Shown here in pieces: positions 9,319 to 18,960 of a DNA stretch of 64,000 nucleotides (the stretch's first letter is position 1; each line of letters opens with the position of its first letter). The stretch covers positions 109,219 through 173,218 of the forward strand of contig NZ_JABSNL010000011.1 of the NCBI RefSeq assembly GCF_013294025.1, in the 5' to 3' direction. The notes beneath the pieces are model-generated. The model made no database searches. It was not told the origin of the DNA and was given only the letters and a program-made list of their open reading frames with translations. A program made the position numbers and the translations under genes. The DNA comes from Flavobacterium aeripolare (lineage in GTDB: Bacteria > Bacteroidota > Bacteroidia > Flavobacteriales > Flavobacteriaceae).

Positions 9319-9347
9319 ACAAAGCCACTCAAATCGAGTGGCTTTGT
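9319..9347. terminator. Bidirectional hairpin between convergent genes
   Basis: A perfect 12-bp stem ACAAAGCCACTC / GAGTGGCTTTGT with a 5-base loop lies between the stop codons of a rightward and a leftward gene. The T-tract is weak, but position and symmetry suit a shared terminator. Confidence 0.6.
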
Positions 9348-9394
9348 TGATCTAAGGGGATCTATAAAGACTATTAAACTTTATATGACAACTA

Positions 9395-10852
9395 CTAATT
9401 CCAACCTCCCCCTAAAGATTTATACATGCTAACTCGCGCAGCTAATTGTTCTTTCTTAGCAGAAACCAAATCTAACTTAGCTTCAAGAGCATCTCTTTGC
9501 GTTAACAAAACCTCCATATAATCAGCTCTTGCTGCTTTAAATAAAGTATTTGTAATGTTGATGGCATTATTCAAAGCAATCACTTGCTTCTCTTTTTGTC
9601 CATATATTTGCTTTAAATTCTCAATATTAGATAGTCCATTGAGTACCTCAACATGTGCATTTAAAACGGTTTTTTCGTAATCAAAAATGGCTTGTAATTG
9701 GCGATCATTTGCATTGTAATAAGCAGCTTTAATCGCATTTCGGTTAATGATAGGCGCAACCACATCTCCAGCTAAACGATACAAAACAGACTCTGGAGTG
9801 GTAGTAATGTATTTTAATTTAAATGACGCTACACCTACTCCAGCGCGCAATGTTAATGAAGGATAAAAGTTAGCCTTAGCTACTTTTGTATCTAGCTTAG
9901 CGGCACTTAACTCGTATTCTGCTTTTCTAATATCGGGGCGGTTGACTAGCAATTGTGATGGCACACCTACATACATTGTGTCTATTGGCTTTTCGATAAA
10001 ATCCTCAGAGGCACGTGTAATATGCTGTGGCGACCTACCTATTAAAAAGTTCAACTTATTTTCTACCACAACGAGTTCTTGTTTAACACGATACAACTCA
10101 CTAGTGTTTTTGAAAACCTCAGCCTCTAAACGCTGCACTCCTAATTCAGTGGCTTTAGCAGCTAACTTTTGTAATCTCACGGTGCGCAAACCATCATTTT
10201 GCAATTCAAGATTTTTCTTGATAATCATCAGTTTGTTGTCTAAAGCTTGCATATCGTAATACGAATCGGCAATTTCAGCAATAAGATGCGTCACCATAAA
10301 GTTTTTCCCTTCGATAGAAGATAAATACTCCATAACCGCTGCTTTCTTTGCATTGCGTAACTTTTTCCAAACATCTACTTCCCAAGTAGCAAATGCGCCA
10401 ATGCTGTAATTAGGTAAAGCTTCTGGAAACTCCTGATCTCCTTTTACATTAGTATTTGCATCGCTAGCGCCTTGACTAGTGTACCTCCCTACTTTCTCAA
10501 CCTCAGCAGCAGCAGCAATCCCTACAGATGGTAAATATTCTCCTTTTCTAGATTGAATCTCGTTCTTTGCCATATCCACCTGCTGCAACATAATATTTAG
10601 CTCTTGATTGTTGACTAAGGCAGTATCTATCAAGGCATTCAAATTAGTGTCATTAAAAAATTGCTTCCACTTAATCGTAGCAGAATTAATAGTATCGCGA
10701 CCGCTAATCGAGTCAAAACGCTCTGGTAAGGCGGTTTTTTCTGTTCGAATATCCCTCTTAGGCACACAACTTTGTAACATCGCTAAAGATAAGGTCAGCA
10801 GCAAAGCCGACCTCATTTTTACATTTTTAAAAATTAACTTACTCATTATCAT
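9395..10852 (-). CDS. RND efflux outer-membrane factor, TolC/OprM (NodT) family lipoprotein
   Basis: Outer-membrane channel of a tripartite efflux pump, 485 residues. The N-terminus carries a lipoprotein signal with lipobox L-Q-S-C near residue 29, and two internally similar OEP halves rich in coiled coil follow. The typical R-P-D-I-R-K-A-E motif is near residue 310. The start is ambiguous between ATGs at 10852 and 10846; both overlap the end of the pump gene, indicating translational coupling. It is the last gene of the adaptor-pump-channel operon. Substrates cannot be predicted from the sequence. Confidence 0.92.
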   Translation of the reverse strand: MIMSKLIFKNVKMRSALLLTLSLAMLQSCVPKRDIRTEKTALPERFDSISGRDTINSATIKWKQFFNDTNLNALIDTALVNNQELNIMLQQVDMAKNEIQSRKGEYLPSVGIAAAAEVEKVGRYTSQGASDANTNVKGDQEFPEALPNYSIGAFATWEVDVWKKLRNAKKAAVMEYLSSIEGKNFMVTHLIAEIADSYYDMQALDNKLMIIKKNLELQNDGLRTVRLQKLAAKATELGVQRLEAEVFKNTSELYRVKQELVVVENKLNFLIGRSPQHITRASEDFIEKPIDTMYVGVPSQLLVNRPDIRKAEYELSAAKLDTKVAKANFYPSLTLRAGVGVASFKLKYITTTPESVLYRLAGDVVAPIINRNAIKAAYYNANDRQLQAIFDYEKTVLNAHVEVLNGLSNIENLKQIYGQKEKQVIALNNAINITNTLFKAARADYMEVLLTQRDALEAKLDLVSAKKEQLAARVSMYKSLGGGWN

Positions 10853-13800
10853 CTCTTTTCATTAATTTCTTTACTTGTTTATTTAATGCTTTCAGTTTAA
10901 GGCTCATTTTGCTTTCGTTTTCACTTGTATGCATAAATTCCTCTGAAGCAGGCTCAAAATTTTCGTTTTTAATTAATCCACGACCATCGGCCATTTTAGC
11001 AAACACATAGTATAATCCTGGAATAATAATCACACCAAAGAGCGTTCCCATAAACATACCACCCATAGCCGAACCACCAATAGTTCTATTACCAATTGCG
11101 CCTGCACCAGACGCCATTACTAACGGAATCAATCCTGCGATAAAGGCAAAAGACGTCATCAAAATAGGTCTAAATCTCAATCTAGCTCCTTCAATAGCAG
11201 CATCTAGAATGCTCATTCCTTGCCTACGTTTTTGCACAGCAACCTCAACAATCAACACGGCATTTTTACCAAGCAGACCCACAAGCATAATAACTCCAAT
11301 TTGTGCATAAACATCATTAGACAGTCCCATTAATTGCAGTAATGCAAAAGAACCAAAGACACCTACAGGCAATGAAAGCAATACCGCAAATGGCAATAAG
11401 AAACTTTCATACTGAGCTGCTAGTACCAAGTACACGAATATTAAAACAATACCAAAAACGTACAGGGCATCATTACCTCGATTGGCTTCATCATAAGACA
11501 GTCCTTCCCAGGCAATATCATACCCTCTAGGTAATTTAGTTAAGGCAACTTCTTTGATCGCGTTGATAGCATCAGCACTTGTAAATCCTTTAGCGGGTAA
11601 TCCACGTATTGCAGCCGAATTGTACAAATTGTATCTTGTAATCTCGTTAGGTCCCAACGTTTTTTCCATCTTCATAAATGATGAATAGGGCACCATTTCA
11701 CCGGCTTCGTTTTTTACATACAATTGCTCTAAATCTGATGGGATCTTGCGATACTCAGGAGCAGCTTGTGTATACACTTTAAAGAAACGTCCGTATTTAA
11801 TGTATCCTTGTTCGTAGGTACTACCAATCAAGATGTTTAAATTTTCCATTGCTTTACCAATAGAAACTCCTTTTTGCATTGCTGCTTTGTTATCGATATC
11901 TAATTTATATTGTGGGTAATTTGCAGAGTAAAAAGTAAAAACTCCAGACAATTCTTTTCTCTTACCAAGCTCAGCTAAAAAGTTATTATTTACCCTTTGA
12001 AATTCTTGGTAATCAGTTCCGTTAGTTTTATCTAATAAACGCAAAGAAAACCCTCCAGATGATCCAAAACCAGGAACTGCAGGCGGTTCAAAATACTCAA
12101 CAACGGCACCCAAGTTCTTTGTTTTCTCTTCTAATTCTTCCATGATTTCATGAACCGAATGACTTCTTTCATCCCATGGTTTTAAGTTAATTAAACAAGT
12201 ACCCGCATTAGATCCACGTCCTTCAGTCATGATCTCATAACCCGCTAGAGAGGAAACAGAAGCCACACCGTCAATCTTTTCACAAATAGCTTGCAATCGT
12301 GTAGCAACTTCATTGGTACGCTCTAGCGTTGCTCCAGGAGGCGTTTGAATAATGGCATAAATCATTCCTTGATCTTCACTAGGAATAAATCCTGCAGGCA
12401 ATATTTTATTAGTTACAAATGTTCCAAAACAAAACACAATTAATATCCCAAATGTGATGACCCTTCTATTGACAATGTACTTTAGTAAACTAACGTAACG
12501 TCCCGTAATTTTTTCGAATCCACCATTGAACCAGTCGATAAATCGGTTAATAGGTGTTTTCTTTCTAGGATTACCGTGATGATTTTTCAACAACATTGCA
12601 CAAAGTACAGGAGTAAGAGTCAAAGCAACAATCGCTGAAATTACAATAGAACCAGCCATTGTGATCGAAAACTGTCTATAAAAGACTCCTACTGGACCAG
12701 ACATAAACGAAATTGGAATAAAAACAGAAACCATTACCATTGTAATTGCAATGATGGCACCACCTATTTCTCCTAATACTTCTTGAGAAGCCTTGAAGGG
12801 TGTGATATTTTCATCTTCCTCCATTTTTAAATGGACCGCCTCGACGACGACAATGGCATTATCGACAACAATACCAATGGCTAATACTAATGCAAACAGT
12901 GTAATTAAGTTGATTGATAACCCAAACATTTGCATGATAAAAAATGCTCCAATCAAGGAAACAGGAACTGCAATAATAGGAATCAATGTAGAGCGCCAAT
13001 CTCCTAAAAACAGGAAAACAACTATAGCTACTAATACAAAGGCATCTCGTAATGTATCTATTACTTGATCGATAGAAGCATTCAAGAAATTAGAGACATC
13101 ATAACTAATTTTATACTCTACGCCCGGTGGAAGCCCTTTCTCTAACTCGTTTAATTTGTCTTTTACATCCTTAATTACGTCACTACCATTACTTCCAAAG
13201 GTTTGTTTTAAAACTATCGAAGCACTCGGTTTACCGTCAAGATTAGAGTAGATATCATAAAATTCGCTACCTAGTTCCACATCAGCGATGTCACCAAGTT
13301 TAATCATCTCCCCTTCTGAATTGGATTTGATGATTACATTTCTATATTCTTCTGGTTCGCTGTACCTATCTCTATAAGTTAAAACATATTCTAAAGCTTG
13401 TGATTTTTTCCCAGAACTTTGTCCTATTCTTCCCGGTCTCGCAAGTATACTTTGTTCTTGCATCGCCTCCATTACTTCTTCAGCAGATATTTTATACGCA
13501 CGCATTCTATCTGGTTTTAACCAAATACGCATGGCATATTTACGACTCCCAAGAATTTGCGCACTGGCAATACCTTTTACACGTTGAATTTCGGGAATCA
13601 TCTTAGTGTACGCATAATTGTAAAGGAACTTTTCATCCATTCCTTTATCCTTACCGTACAAATTCACGTACATCAACATACTTGGTTGAACGGGTGTAAT
13701 TACAACACCTTCACGTTGCACTAAATCTGGCAGTAAAGGCATTACTTGATCGACTCTTGTCTTAACTCTAACTACAGCATCATTAGGGTCTGTACCAGGT

Positions 13801-14084
13801 TCAAATACAATACGCAAAGTCCCTTCTCCCGCACTAGTAGCATCTGAAGCGATGTAACGCATTCCTTGCACACCGTTGATAGCAGTCTCTAACGGAATTA
13901 ATGTAGACTTTACCAATACGTCAGAACTTGAGCCTGGATATGCTATAAATATATTTACTGTTGTAGGTGCTATTTGCGGAAACTGCGATATAGGCAGTTG
14001 TTTAATGGCCAGCAATCCCGTAAATACTATAATGACCGAAATAACGATCGCTAGTACCGGTCTTTCTATGAATTTTTTAAACAT
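10839..14084 (-). CDS. RND multidrug efflux pump, inner-membrane permease (AcrB/HAE1 family)
   Basis: Proton-driven exporter of 1081 residues. The N-terminus F-I-E-R-P-V-L-A-I-V-I-S is diagnostic, with about twelve transmembrane helices and two large periplasmic loops. The proton-relay pair appears in helix four as G-I-V-V-D-N-A-I-V-V-V-E near residue 405. R-P-I-L-M-T-S-F-A-F near residue 975 is the usual C-terminal repeat motif. It is slightly longer than E. coli AcrB because of a ~50-residue charged C-terminal tail. It sits 20 bp after the adaptor gene and overlaps the channel gene by up to 14 bp. Confidence 0.96.
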   Translation of the reverse strand: MFKKFIERPVLAIVISVIIVFTGLLAIKQLPISQFPQIAPTTVNIFIAYPGSSSDVLVKSTLIPLETAINGVQGMRYIASDATSAGEGTLRIVFEPGTDPNDAVVRVKTRVDQVMPLLPDLVQREGVVITPVQPSMLMYVNLYGKDKGMDEKFLYNYAYTKMIPEIQRVKGIASAQILGSRKYAMRIWLKPDRMRAYKISAEEVMEAMQEQSILARPGRIGQSSGKKSQALEYVLTYRDRYSEPEEYRNVIIKSNSEGEMIKLGDIADVELGSEFYDIYSNLDGKPSASIVLKQTFGSNGSDVIKDVKDKLNELEKGLPPGVEYKISYDVSNFLNASIDQVIDTLRDAFVLVAIVVFLFLGDWRSTLIPIIAVPVSLIGAFFIMQMFGLSINLITLFALVLAIGIVVDNAIVVVEAVHLKMEEDENITPFKASQEVLGEIGGAIIAITMVMVSVFIPISFMSGPVGVFYRQFSITMAGSIVISAIVALTLTPVLCAMLLKNHHGNPRKKTPINRFIDWFNGGFEKITGRYVSLLKYIVNRRVITFGILIVFCFGTFVTNKILPAGFIPSEDQGMIYAIIQTPPGATLERTNEVATRLQAICEKIDGVASVSSLAGYEIMTEGRGSNAGTCLINLKPWDERSHSVHEIMEELEEKTKNLGAVVEYFEPPAVPGFGSSGGFSLRLLDKTNGTDYQEFQRVNNNFLAELGKRKELSGVFTFYSANYPQYKLDIDNKAAMQKGVSIGKAMENLNILIGSTYEQGYIKYGRFFKVYTQAAPEYRKIPSDLEQLYVKNEAGEMVPYSSFMKMEKTLGPNEITRYNLYNSAAIRGLPAKGFTSADAINAIKEVALTKLPRGYDIAWEGLSYDEANRGNDALYVFGIVLIFVYLVLAAQYESFLLPFAVLLSLPVGVFGSFALLQLMGLSNDVYAQIGVIMLVGLLGKNAVLIVEVAVQKRRQGMSILDAAIEGARLRFRPILMTSFAFIAGLIPLVMASGAGAIGNRTIGGSAMGGMFMGTLFGVIIIPGLYYVFAKMADGRGLIKNENFEPASEEFMHTSENESKMSLKLKALNKQVKKLMKRDDNE

Positions 14085-14104
14085 TTTATTATTTTTTAGG
14101 ATTC

Positions 14105-15187
14105 TTACTCAGCGTAAACATCTAGACTAGTCAATACTTTTTGAGGGTTTTCAAGATTGTATTTAATTTTTTCCTTGTCTTTCACCAAGCGCAATCCATC
14201 TAATAGAATTTTGTCTCCTACTTTTAATCCTTTGTTTACCACAAATAAGTTTTCTAAAGCCTGACCTACTTCTATTTCTCGTTGTTCGATCTTACTATCT
14301 TTATCGATTACAAAAACATATTTTTTACTCAGGACCTCAAAAGTTGTTTTTTGCGGAATAAGCATTGCGTTTTTGAGAGGCATGGGCATTAAGATTGTGC
14401 CTGTTTCTCCGTGTCTTAAAATACCTTTTGGATTATCAAATGCGGCTCTAAAGGCAATATTTCCTGTTTCATTATTAAATTCTCCTTCGATTGTTTCTAC
14501 AATTCCAGGCAAATTAAATTGTTGATTATTTGCCATTAATAAATTTACCTTTTGCTTTTTATCTTTATCAGCGCTCATGATAAAATTCAAGTACTCTGCT
14601 TCAGGAACGTTAAAGTAAACCCACATTTTACTGTTGTCAGAAAGTGTTGTTAAGAGCTCCCCTTCATCAAGCATACTTCCTTCTCTTACATGAAAGTGAT
14701 CTATTACGCCATTAAATGGTGCTTTGATTGTAGTGAAACCAAGATGCGTAGCAGCCAAATTAATCTCAGCATTGGCTTTGTCAAATTTAGCTTTAGAAAG
14801 CGCTAACTCATTTGGAGATACCACTTTACCATCCAATAAAAGTTTAGTGTTTTTGTACTCTATTTCAGCAGCATTTCCTTCCGCTTTAGCACGTTGCAAT
14901 TCGGCTTGATAAATGTTTGGCATTATGGCAAACATGGTTTGTCCTTTGTGTACATTTTGTCCTTCATCAATACTAATTGATTTAAGGTATCCTTTTTCCA
15001 TAGCTCTCAATTCGATGTGACGAATTGAATGGATTTGGCAAACATATTCTTTAGTTATTGTGGTGTCCATAACCACAGGTTGAGTTGCTTCAAATGTGCG
15101 TTCTTCCTTTTTTTCTTCTTTGTGAGATTTACAGCCAATTGTGCATAGCGCGGCCATAAGACCAATGAAAATTACAGTTCTTTTCAT
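14105..15187 (-). CDS. RND efflux periplasmic adaptor (membrane fusion protein), lipoprotein
   Basis: Adaptor linking the pump to the outer-membrane channel, 360 residues. The signal peptide ends in a lipobox C-T-I-G-C near residue 19, so it should be anchored by lipid. A biotinyl-lipoyl-like half motif is seen in E-K-G-Y-L-K-S-I-S-I-D-E-G-Q near residue 70, followed by a short helical hairpin and G-F-T-T-I-K-A-P-F-N-G-V-I. It is the first gene of the operon. No regulator gene flanks it, which is unusual for such operons. Confidence 0.93.
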   Translation of the reverse strand: MKRTVIFIGLMAALCTIGCKSHKEEKKEERTFEATQPVVMDTTITKEYVCQIHSIRHIELRAMEKGYLKSISIDEGQNVHKGQTMFAIMPNIYQAELQRAKAEGNAAEIEYKNTKLLLDGKVVSPNELALSKAKFDKANAEINLAATHLGFTTIKAPFNGVIDHFHVREGSMLDEGELLTTLSDNSKMWVYFNVPEAEYLNFIMSADKDKKQKVNLLMANNQQFNLPGIVETIEGEFNNETGNIAFRAAFDNPKGILRHGETGTILMPMPLKNAMLIPQKTTFEVLSKKYVFVIDKDSKIEQREIEVGQALENLFVVNKGLKVGDKILLDGLRLVKDKEKIKYNLENPQKVLTSLDVYAE

Positions 15188-15338
15188 GATATTTTTTAAA
15201 TTGTTACGATAAGGTGTTCTGAAAATTGACGCGAAGTATAGTATTTAAACTGCGTGTCAAAACATACTTTAATGCCAATAATTATTGACAAAAAAATAGA
15301 ATTAATATAGCACTAGTTTGTGCTAAGAAAAGTAAAAA

Positions 15339-15755
15339 TCAGATACGGTAAACCTCAAACAATACGTACAAGGGAGTGCTGTACAGTGATAATGGTGAGA
15401 AATCGTTACTAGGAGATAACGTTTCTTTAAAAGTATTGCTGCTAAGATCAGTATTAGTATGTTTCAAGAAAGAAACAAAACAACTTACTTTATCTACAGC
15501 TTTCTTTTGTGTATTATGTTCATAATTTTCTTCTTCATTATCAACAATAACCGCTTTTTTCTTAGTGTTAACCACTACTGAATTGCTAGCTATTAAATGA
15601 AGGCTAAGCGATAAATTATTACTAGATACTAGCATTTCTACATTTGGAGACACGGCAGGCTTAATGGCTGCAACAAAAGTTTTAGCATACACATGACCAC
15701 AACTGTAAAGCAGTATCATACAAAAAGGGATAATATGTCTAAGCGTGTTCCTCAT
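15339..15755 (-). CDS. Exported protein of unknown function
   Basis: A 138-residue protein with a clear N-terminal signal peptide (about residues 1-24; P-F-C-M-I-L-L-Y-S-C-G-H could also act as a lipobox-like site at Y-S-C). The middle is hydrophilic and charged (E-E-E-N-Y-E-H-N). The C-terminus L-Y-V-L-F-E-V-Y-R-I is strongly hydrophobic, ends with an aromatic-rich strand, and could insert in a membrane or pair as a beta strand. It lies alone upstream of the efflux operon, same strand, 151 bp before the adaptor start. I do not recognise a family; a function tied to the pump is possible but unsupported. Confidence 0.55.
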   Translation of the reverse strand: MRNTLRHIIPFCMILLYSCGHVYAKTFVAAIKPAVSPNVEMLVSSNNLSLSLHLIASNSVVVNTKKKAVIVDNEEENYEHNTQKKAVDKVSCFVSFLKHTNTDLSSNTFKETLSPSNDFSPLSLYSTPLYVLFEVYRI

Positions 15756-15870
15756 TAATGCTGCAAAAATAAGTAATTTGGTTTAGAAGTCGTAAATAAA
15801 ACTACGTTATAAAATTACTAAAAAATAATAAATTGTGAAAAATGCTGTCAACTTGAAGTACTGATAATAG

Positions 15871-15907
15871 TAAAAAAGCCTGCTAACAATTCGTTGTCAG
15901 GCTCTTC
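15871..15907 (-). terminator. Terminator after HD-domain gene
   Basis: On the minus strand a stem built on AGCCTG/CAGGCT, extended by a bulged second arm, is followed by TTTTTT. It lies just after the HD-domain gene stop. Confidence 0.65.
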
Positions 15908-15918
15908 CGTTGTTATGT

Positions 15919-16572
15919 TTATTTCTCTCCATCCCATTCGGCATAGAATTGCGCTAGAAAACTTTCCATGTAACGATGTCTTTCGGTAGCAATTTCTTTT
16001 CCTGAGGCTGTATTCATTTTGTCTTTAAGCAATAACAGCTTCTCATAAAAATGATTTAAAGTAGGCGCTGTGCTATTTTTATACTCTTCCTTAGTCATAT
16101 TTAAGTTGGGTGCCAAATTAGGATCATGCAGTCCTCTATTTTTAAAGCCACCATAATTAAATGCTCTAGCTATTCCTATAGCACCTATAGCGTCTAAACG
16201 ATCCGCATCTTGAACTATATCTAATTCAATAGACTTAAATTCTTGTTGTACTTTACCTCCTTTAAAAGAGATATTTTCAATGATTTTGATCACGTGATTA
16301 ACCGTTTCCTCACTAACTTCTTCTTGTTTTAAAAATGCTCTCGCTACAGCCGGTCCTACGGTTTCATCACCAGCATGAAATTTACTATCGGCAATGTCAT
16401 GCAATAAGGCCCCTAGCTTCACTACAATTAGGTCACAAACTTCATTTTGAGCTATCAGCAAACTATTTTTATATACTCTTTCAATATGGAACCAGTCATG
16501 TCCCCCTTCTGCACCATCTAATTTATCCTTAACAAATGCAATTGTTTTACTAATGATATCGCTATTTTCCAT
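15919..16572 (-). CDS. HD-domain phosphohydrolase
   Basis: Metal-dependent phosphohydrolase of 217 residues similar to the YedJ-like branch of the HD superfamily. The metal ligands are visible as H-D-W-F-H-I-E-R-V near residue 20, A-L-L-H-D-I-A-D near residue 50 and V-Q-D-A-D-R-L-D-A-I-G near residue 125. No additional domain is present. The substrate, probably a nucleotide, is not predictable. The gene stands alone between the exported orphan and the desaturase gene and has its own terminator. Confidence 0.85.
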   Translation of the reverse strand: MENSDIISKTIAFVKDKLDGAEGGHDWFHIERVYKNSLLIAQNEVCDLIVVKLGALLHDIADSKFHAGDETVGPAVARAFLKQEEVSEETVNHVIKIIENISFKGGKVQQEFKSIELDIVQDADRLDAIGAIGIARAFNYGGFKNRGLHDPNLAPNLNMTKEEYKNSTAPTLNHFYEKLLLLKDKMNTASGKEIATERHRYMESFLAQFYAEWDGEK

Positions 16573-16677
16573 TGGCTTATTGAGTTAAAAAAAATGCTGA
16601 TTTAAAAAGTTTTACACCTTAAAAATCAACATTTTATTTCAGTTATTTTTGTTTTCGAAAATTTCGAAAATTATAAA

Positions 16678-17664
16678 TTATATTTTTGCAGGCTCTACCC
16701 ATTTAAAAATATGTGACTCTTGAGGAACTACGATTCTATCAGAAATTCTAGCCATTCTAGCAGGCAATTTCATTAGATAATCACGTGCTTTTTCAGCTTC
16801 ATCAGTCAATCCACTCATTTTATCAATTTCCCATTTGTCAACAAGCTTTTGCATAATCTCAACATAGTCATGTGCTGTATACACACCGATACGCTGTGCA
16901 GAGTCTGAAAATTGTTCAAAGGCTGTACTTATTTTTTGACCTGATTCTCTCAAGAAATGGGCAGGCATAACGATTTTTTGCTTCATCATATATTGAAAAG
17001 CAAGCATCATTTCGCTAGGATCTACTTCAAAAATTCTGGTTACAAATTCACTGTATGCATGGTGGTGACGCATTTCATCACCTGCAATCATCTTGCACAT
17101 TTTTGACAGCTTGTTGTCTCCATATTTTTTAGCCATTTGTGCTACTCTATTATGAGAAACATAAGTGGCTAACTCTTGAAAACTAGTATAAACAAAGTTT
17201 TTATAAGGATCTGTACCCGTACCAATGTCAAAACCGTCATTAATTAAATGCTGCGTTGTCATTTCGATTTCGCGCATGTTTACACGACCAGATAAATACA
17301 AGTACTTGTTAAGCATATCACCGTGACGATTTTCTTCTCCAGTCCATTGTCTAATCCATTTAGACCAGCCATTTCTTTCTACGTTATCGATACCCTCTAC
17401 ATCCATCAGCCAAGATTCGTATGTAGGTAAAGCTTCTTCAGTGATTGTATCACCTACTAGAGTTACCCAAAAATCGTATGGTAAATCTTTTGCAATTTCG
17501 CGTAATTCTTTAACCTCTTCAAAGAAATTATCTCCCTCTGAATTAGGTAAATAATCTGAAGGTTGCCAGATTTTTTCAACAGGTATTAAGTATTGATCTA
17601 CAAAGCTGTCTACGTTTTTCTCCAAAAACTGCATTACTTCTAATCGAATATTTTTTATAGACAT
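16678..17664 (-). CDS. Acyl-ACP desaturase (ferritin-like di-iron enzyme)
   Basis: Soluble di-iron desaturase of 328 residues that introduces a double bond into acyl chains on acyl carrier protein. The two iron-binding helices are seen as G-E-E-N-R-H-G-D near residue 110 and G-D-E-M-R-H-H-H-A near residue 200. Length and motif spacing match plant-type stearoyl-ACP desaturases, which are common in Flavobacteriaceae. The acyltransferase gene starts upstream on the same strand and ends 12 bp before this one, so the pair likely makes and uses unsaturated acyl chains for membrane lipids. Confidence 0.92.
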   Translation of the reverse strand: MSIKNIRLEVMQFLEKNVDSFVDQYLIPVEKIWQPSDYLPNSEGDNFFEEVKELREIAKDLPYDFWVTLVGDTITEEALPTYESWLMDVEGIDNVERNGWSKWIRQWTGEENRHGDMLNKYLYLSGRVNMREIEMTTQHLINDGFDIGTGTDPYKNFVYTSFQELATYVSHNRVAQMAKKYGDNKLSKMCKMIAGDEMRHHHAYSEFVTRIFEVDPSEMMLAFQYMMKQKIVMPAHFLRESGQKISTAFEQFSDSAQRIGVYTAHDYVEIMQKLVDKWEIDKMSGLTDEAEKARDYLMKLPARMARISDRIVVPQESHIFKWVEPAKI

Positions 17665-17676
17665 TTTATATGTGTT

Positions 17677-18411
17677 TTAAATTTTTATTCCTTTTACTAC
17701 AGCACTTTCTGCCTTTTCACTTATCTCTTCAAAGCTATAATCACTAACCTTTAAAGGCTCATGTATTGCAAAGGTAAGACGATTTCCTAAACCAACGGGA
17801 AAAAAACCAAATTTAACCATTTTCCAAGAATTGTTTATACTCACCGGAATCACATAAGCATCAGGAGCATACTTGCATAATATTTTTAAACCACTTTGTG
17901 CAAATGGCTTAGGATGTCCCGTTTTACTACGCGTTCCTTCTGGGAAAATTACTGCTGAACGATTGTACTTTTGAATATACTCTGACAAGCCTTTAATGGC
18001 TGGTATCGCTTGTTTAGGCTCCTTTCGATCAATTAATACAGATCCTCCGTGCGTTAAATTATAAGACACACTTGGTATTCCAGATCCTAATTCTTTCTTA
18101 CTTACAAATTTTACATGAAAGCGACGCAAAAACCAAATCATAGCAATAATATCATACATACTTTGATGATTGCATACAAATATCAAGGGAACATTTGTAG
18201 GAATGCCTTTAACTCCTTTAAATTTATAAGTAGTTCCAACAAAATTAGTACACCCTACTAAAAACAAATTCAAATAATCAACACTCTTCTTGTGAGCCTG
18301 ATACCCAAACACATTAAAACACACCCATTGAATGGGATGAAATATAAGTAAAGTGAGTCCGAATAAAAGATAGTAGATTACAGATATAGGGTACGAAACC
18401 AGTTTTTCCAT
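17677..18411 (-). CDS. plsC: 1-acyl-sn-glycerol-3-phosphate acyltransferase (PlsC family)
   Basis: Adds the second acyl chain to lysophosphatidic acid in phospholipid synthesis. The catalytic block N-H-Q-S-M-Y-D is near residue 82 and the substrate-binding F-P-E-G-T-R-S near residue 158; an N-terminal membrane segment lies at about residues 10-32. Length 244 is normal. A second PlsC-family gene is at 30365-31111, so substrate preferences may differ. It is probably cotranscribed with the acyl-ACP desaturase. Confidence 0.9.
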   Translation of the reverse strand: MEKLVSYPISVIYYLLFGLTLLIFHPIQWVCFNVFGYQAHKKSVDYLNLFLVGCTNFVGTTYKFKGVKGIPTNVPLIFVCNHQSMYDIIAMIWFLRRFHVKFVSKKELGSGIPSVSYNLTHGGSVLIDRKEPKQAIPAIKGLSEYIQKYNRSAVIFPEGTRSKTGHPKPFAQSGLKILCKYAPDAYVIPVSINNSWKMVKFGFFPVGLGNRLTFAIHEPLKVSDYSFEEISEKAESAVVKGIKI

Positions 18412-18497
18412 GCTTAAAAAATTAACGGTAAAAGTAATAAATATTTTTTTTAGTGCTATTTAATTCCCAAACAATAATAGGGTTTACCGTTTAATTG

Positions 18498-18505
18498 TAC
18501 CTTTG
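18498..18505 (+). promoter_or_regulatory. rnpA promoter -7 box (TACCTTTG)
   Basis: TACCTTTG matches TAnnTTTG exactly and lies 34 bp before the rnpA ATG in the divergent interval with plsC. Confidence 0.5.
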
Positions 18506-18538
18506 CAGCTATAAAATAATTGCCCTTTTACCATTAAA

Positions 18539-18919
18539 ATGAATTATAGCTATCCTAAAGAAGAAAAATTAAAAAGTAAAATTACGATTGGCTTACTTTT
18601 TTCGGAAGGTAAATCGGTTTCAAAATACCCTTTGCGATTAGTTTACTACACAGGTGCACTAGCTGAAGATCAAAAAATTAAAATGGGCGTTTCAGTATCT
18701 AAGAAACATTTTAAAAAGGCAGTCGATAGAAACCGTTTCAAGCGCATCCTTCGTGAAACCTACCGTTTAAACAAACATTTGCTTCACGATAACCTAGAGC
18801 AACCTTACGCTTTCATGTTGTTTTATCAAACAAAGGACAGACTTACCTATGAGGAAATCAATACTAAAACGATTCAGTTGTTTGAAAAATTTCTAGCACA
18901 AGTAAAAAAAGAGGTCTAG
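18539..18919 (+). CDS. rnpA: Ribonuclease P protein component
   Basis: Protein subunit of RNase P, which trims tRNA 5' leaders. The basic RNA-binding signature K-K-A-V-D-R-N-R-F-K-R-I-L-R-E is near residues 59-73, preceded by M-G-V-S-V-S-K-K. Length 126 is typical. The rpmH gene that normally precedes rnpA is not adjacent here, as is usual in Flavobacteriaceae. It is followed 41 bp later by a DUF4349 lipoprotein gene. Confidence 0.95.
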   Translation: MNYSYPKEEKLKSKITIGLLFSEGKSVSKYPLRLVYYTGALAEDQKIKMGVSVSKKHFKKAVDRNRFKRILRETYRLNKHLLHDNLEQPYAFMLFYQTKDRLTYEEINTKTIQLFEKFLAQVKKEV

Positions 18920-18960
18920 CGAATTGTTTTTTTGTACTTTAGCTTACCAATCCATTCTCT

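Noticed and set aside
16286..16301. TTGATCACGTGATTAA as a further parS site
   Set aside because: It shares the CACGTG core, but the flanks do not match GTTYC/GRAAC, and it lies inside the HD-domain gene far from the cluster.
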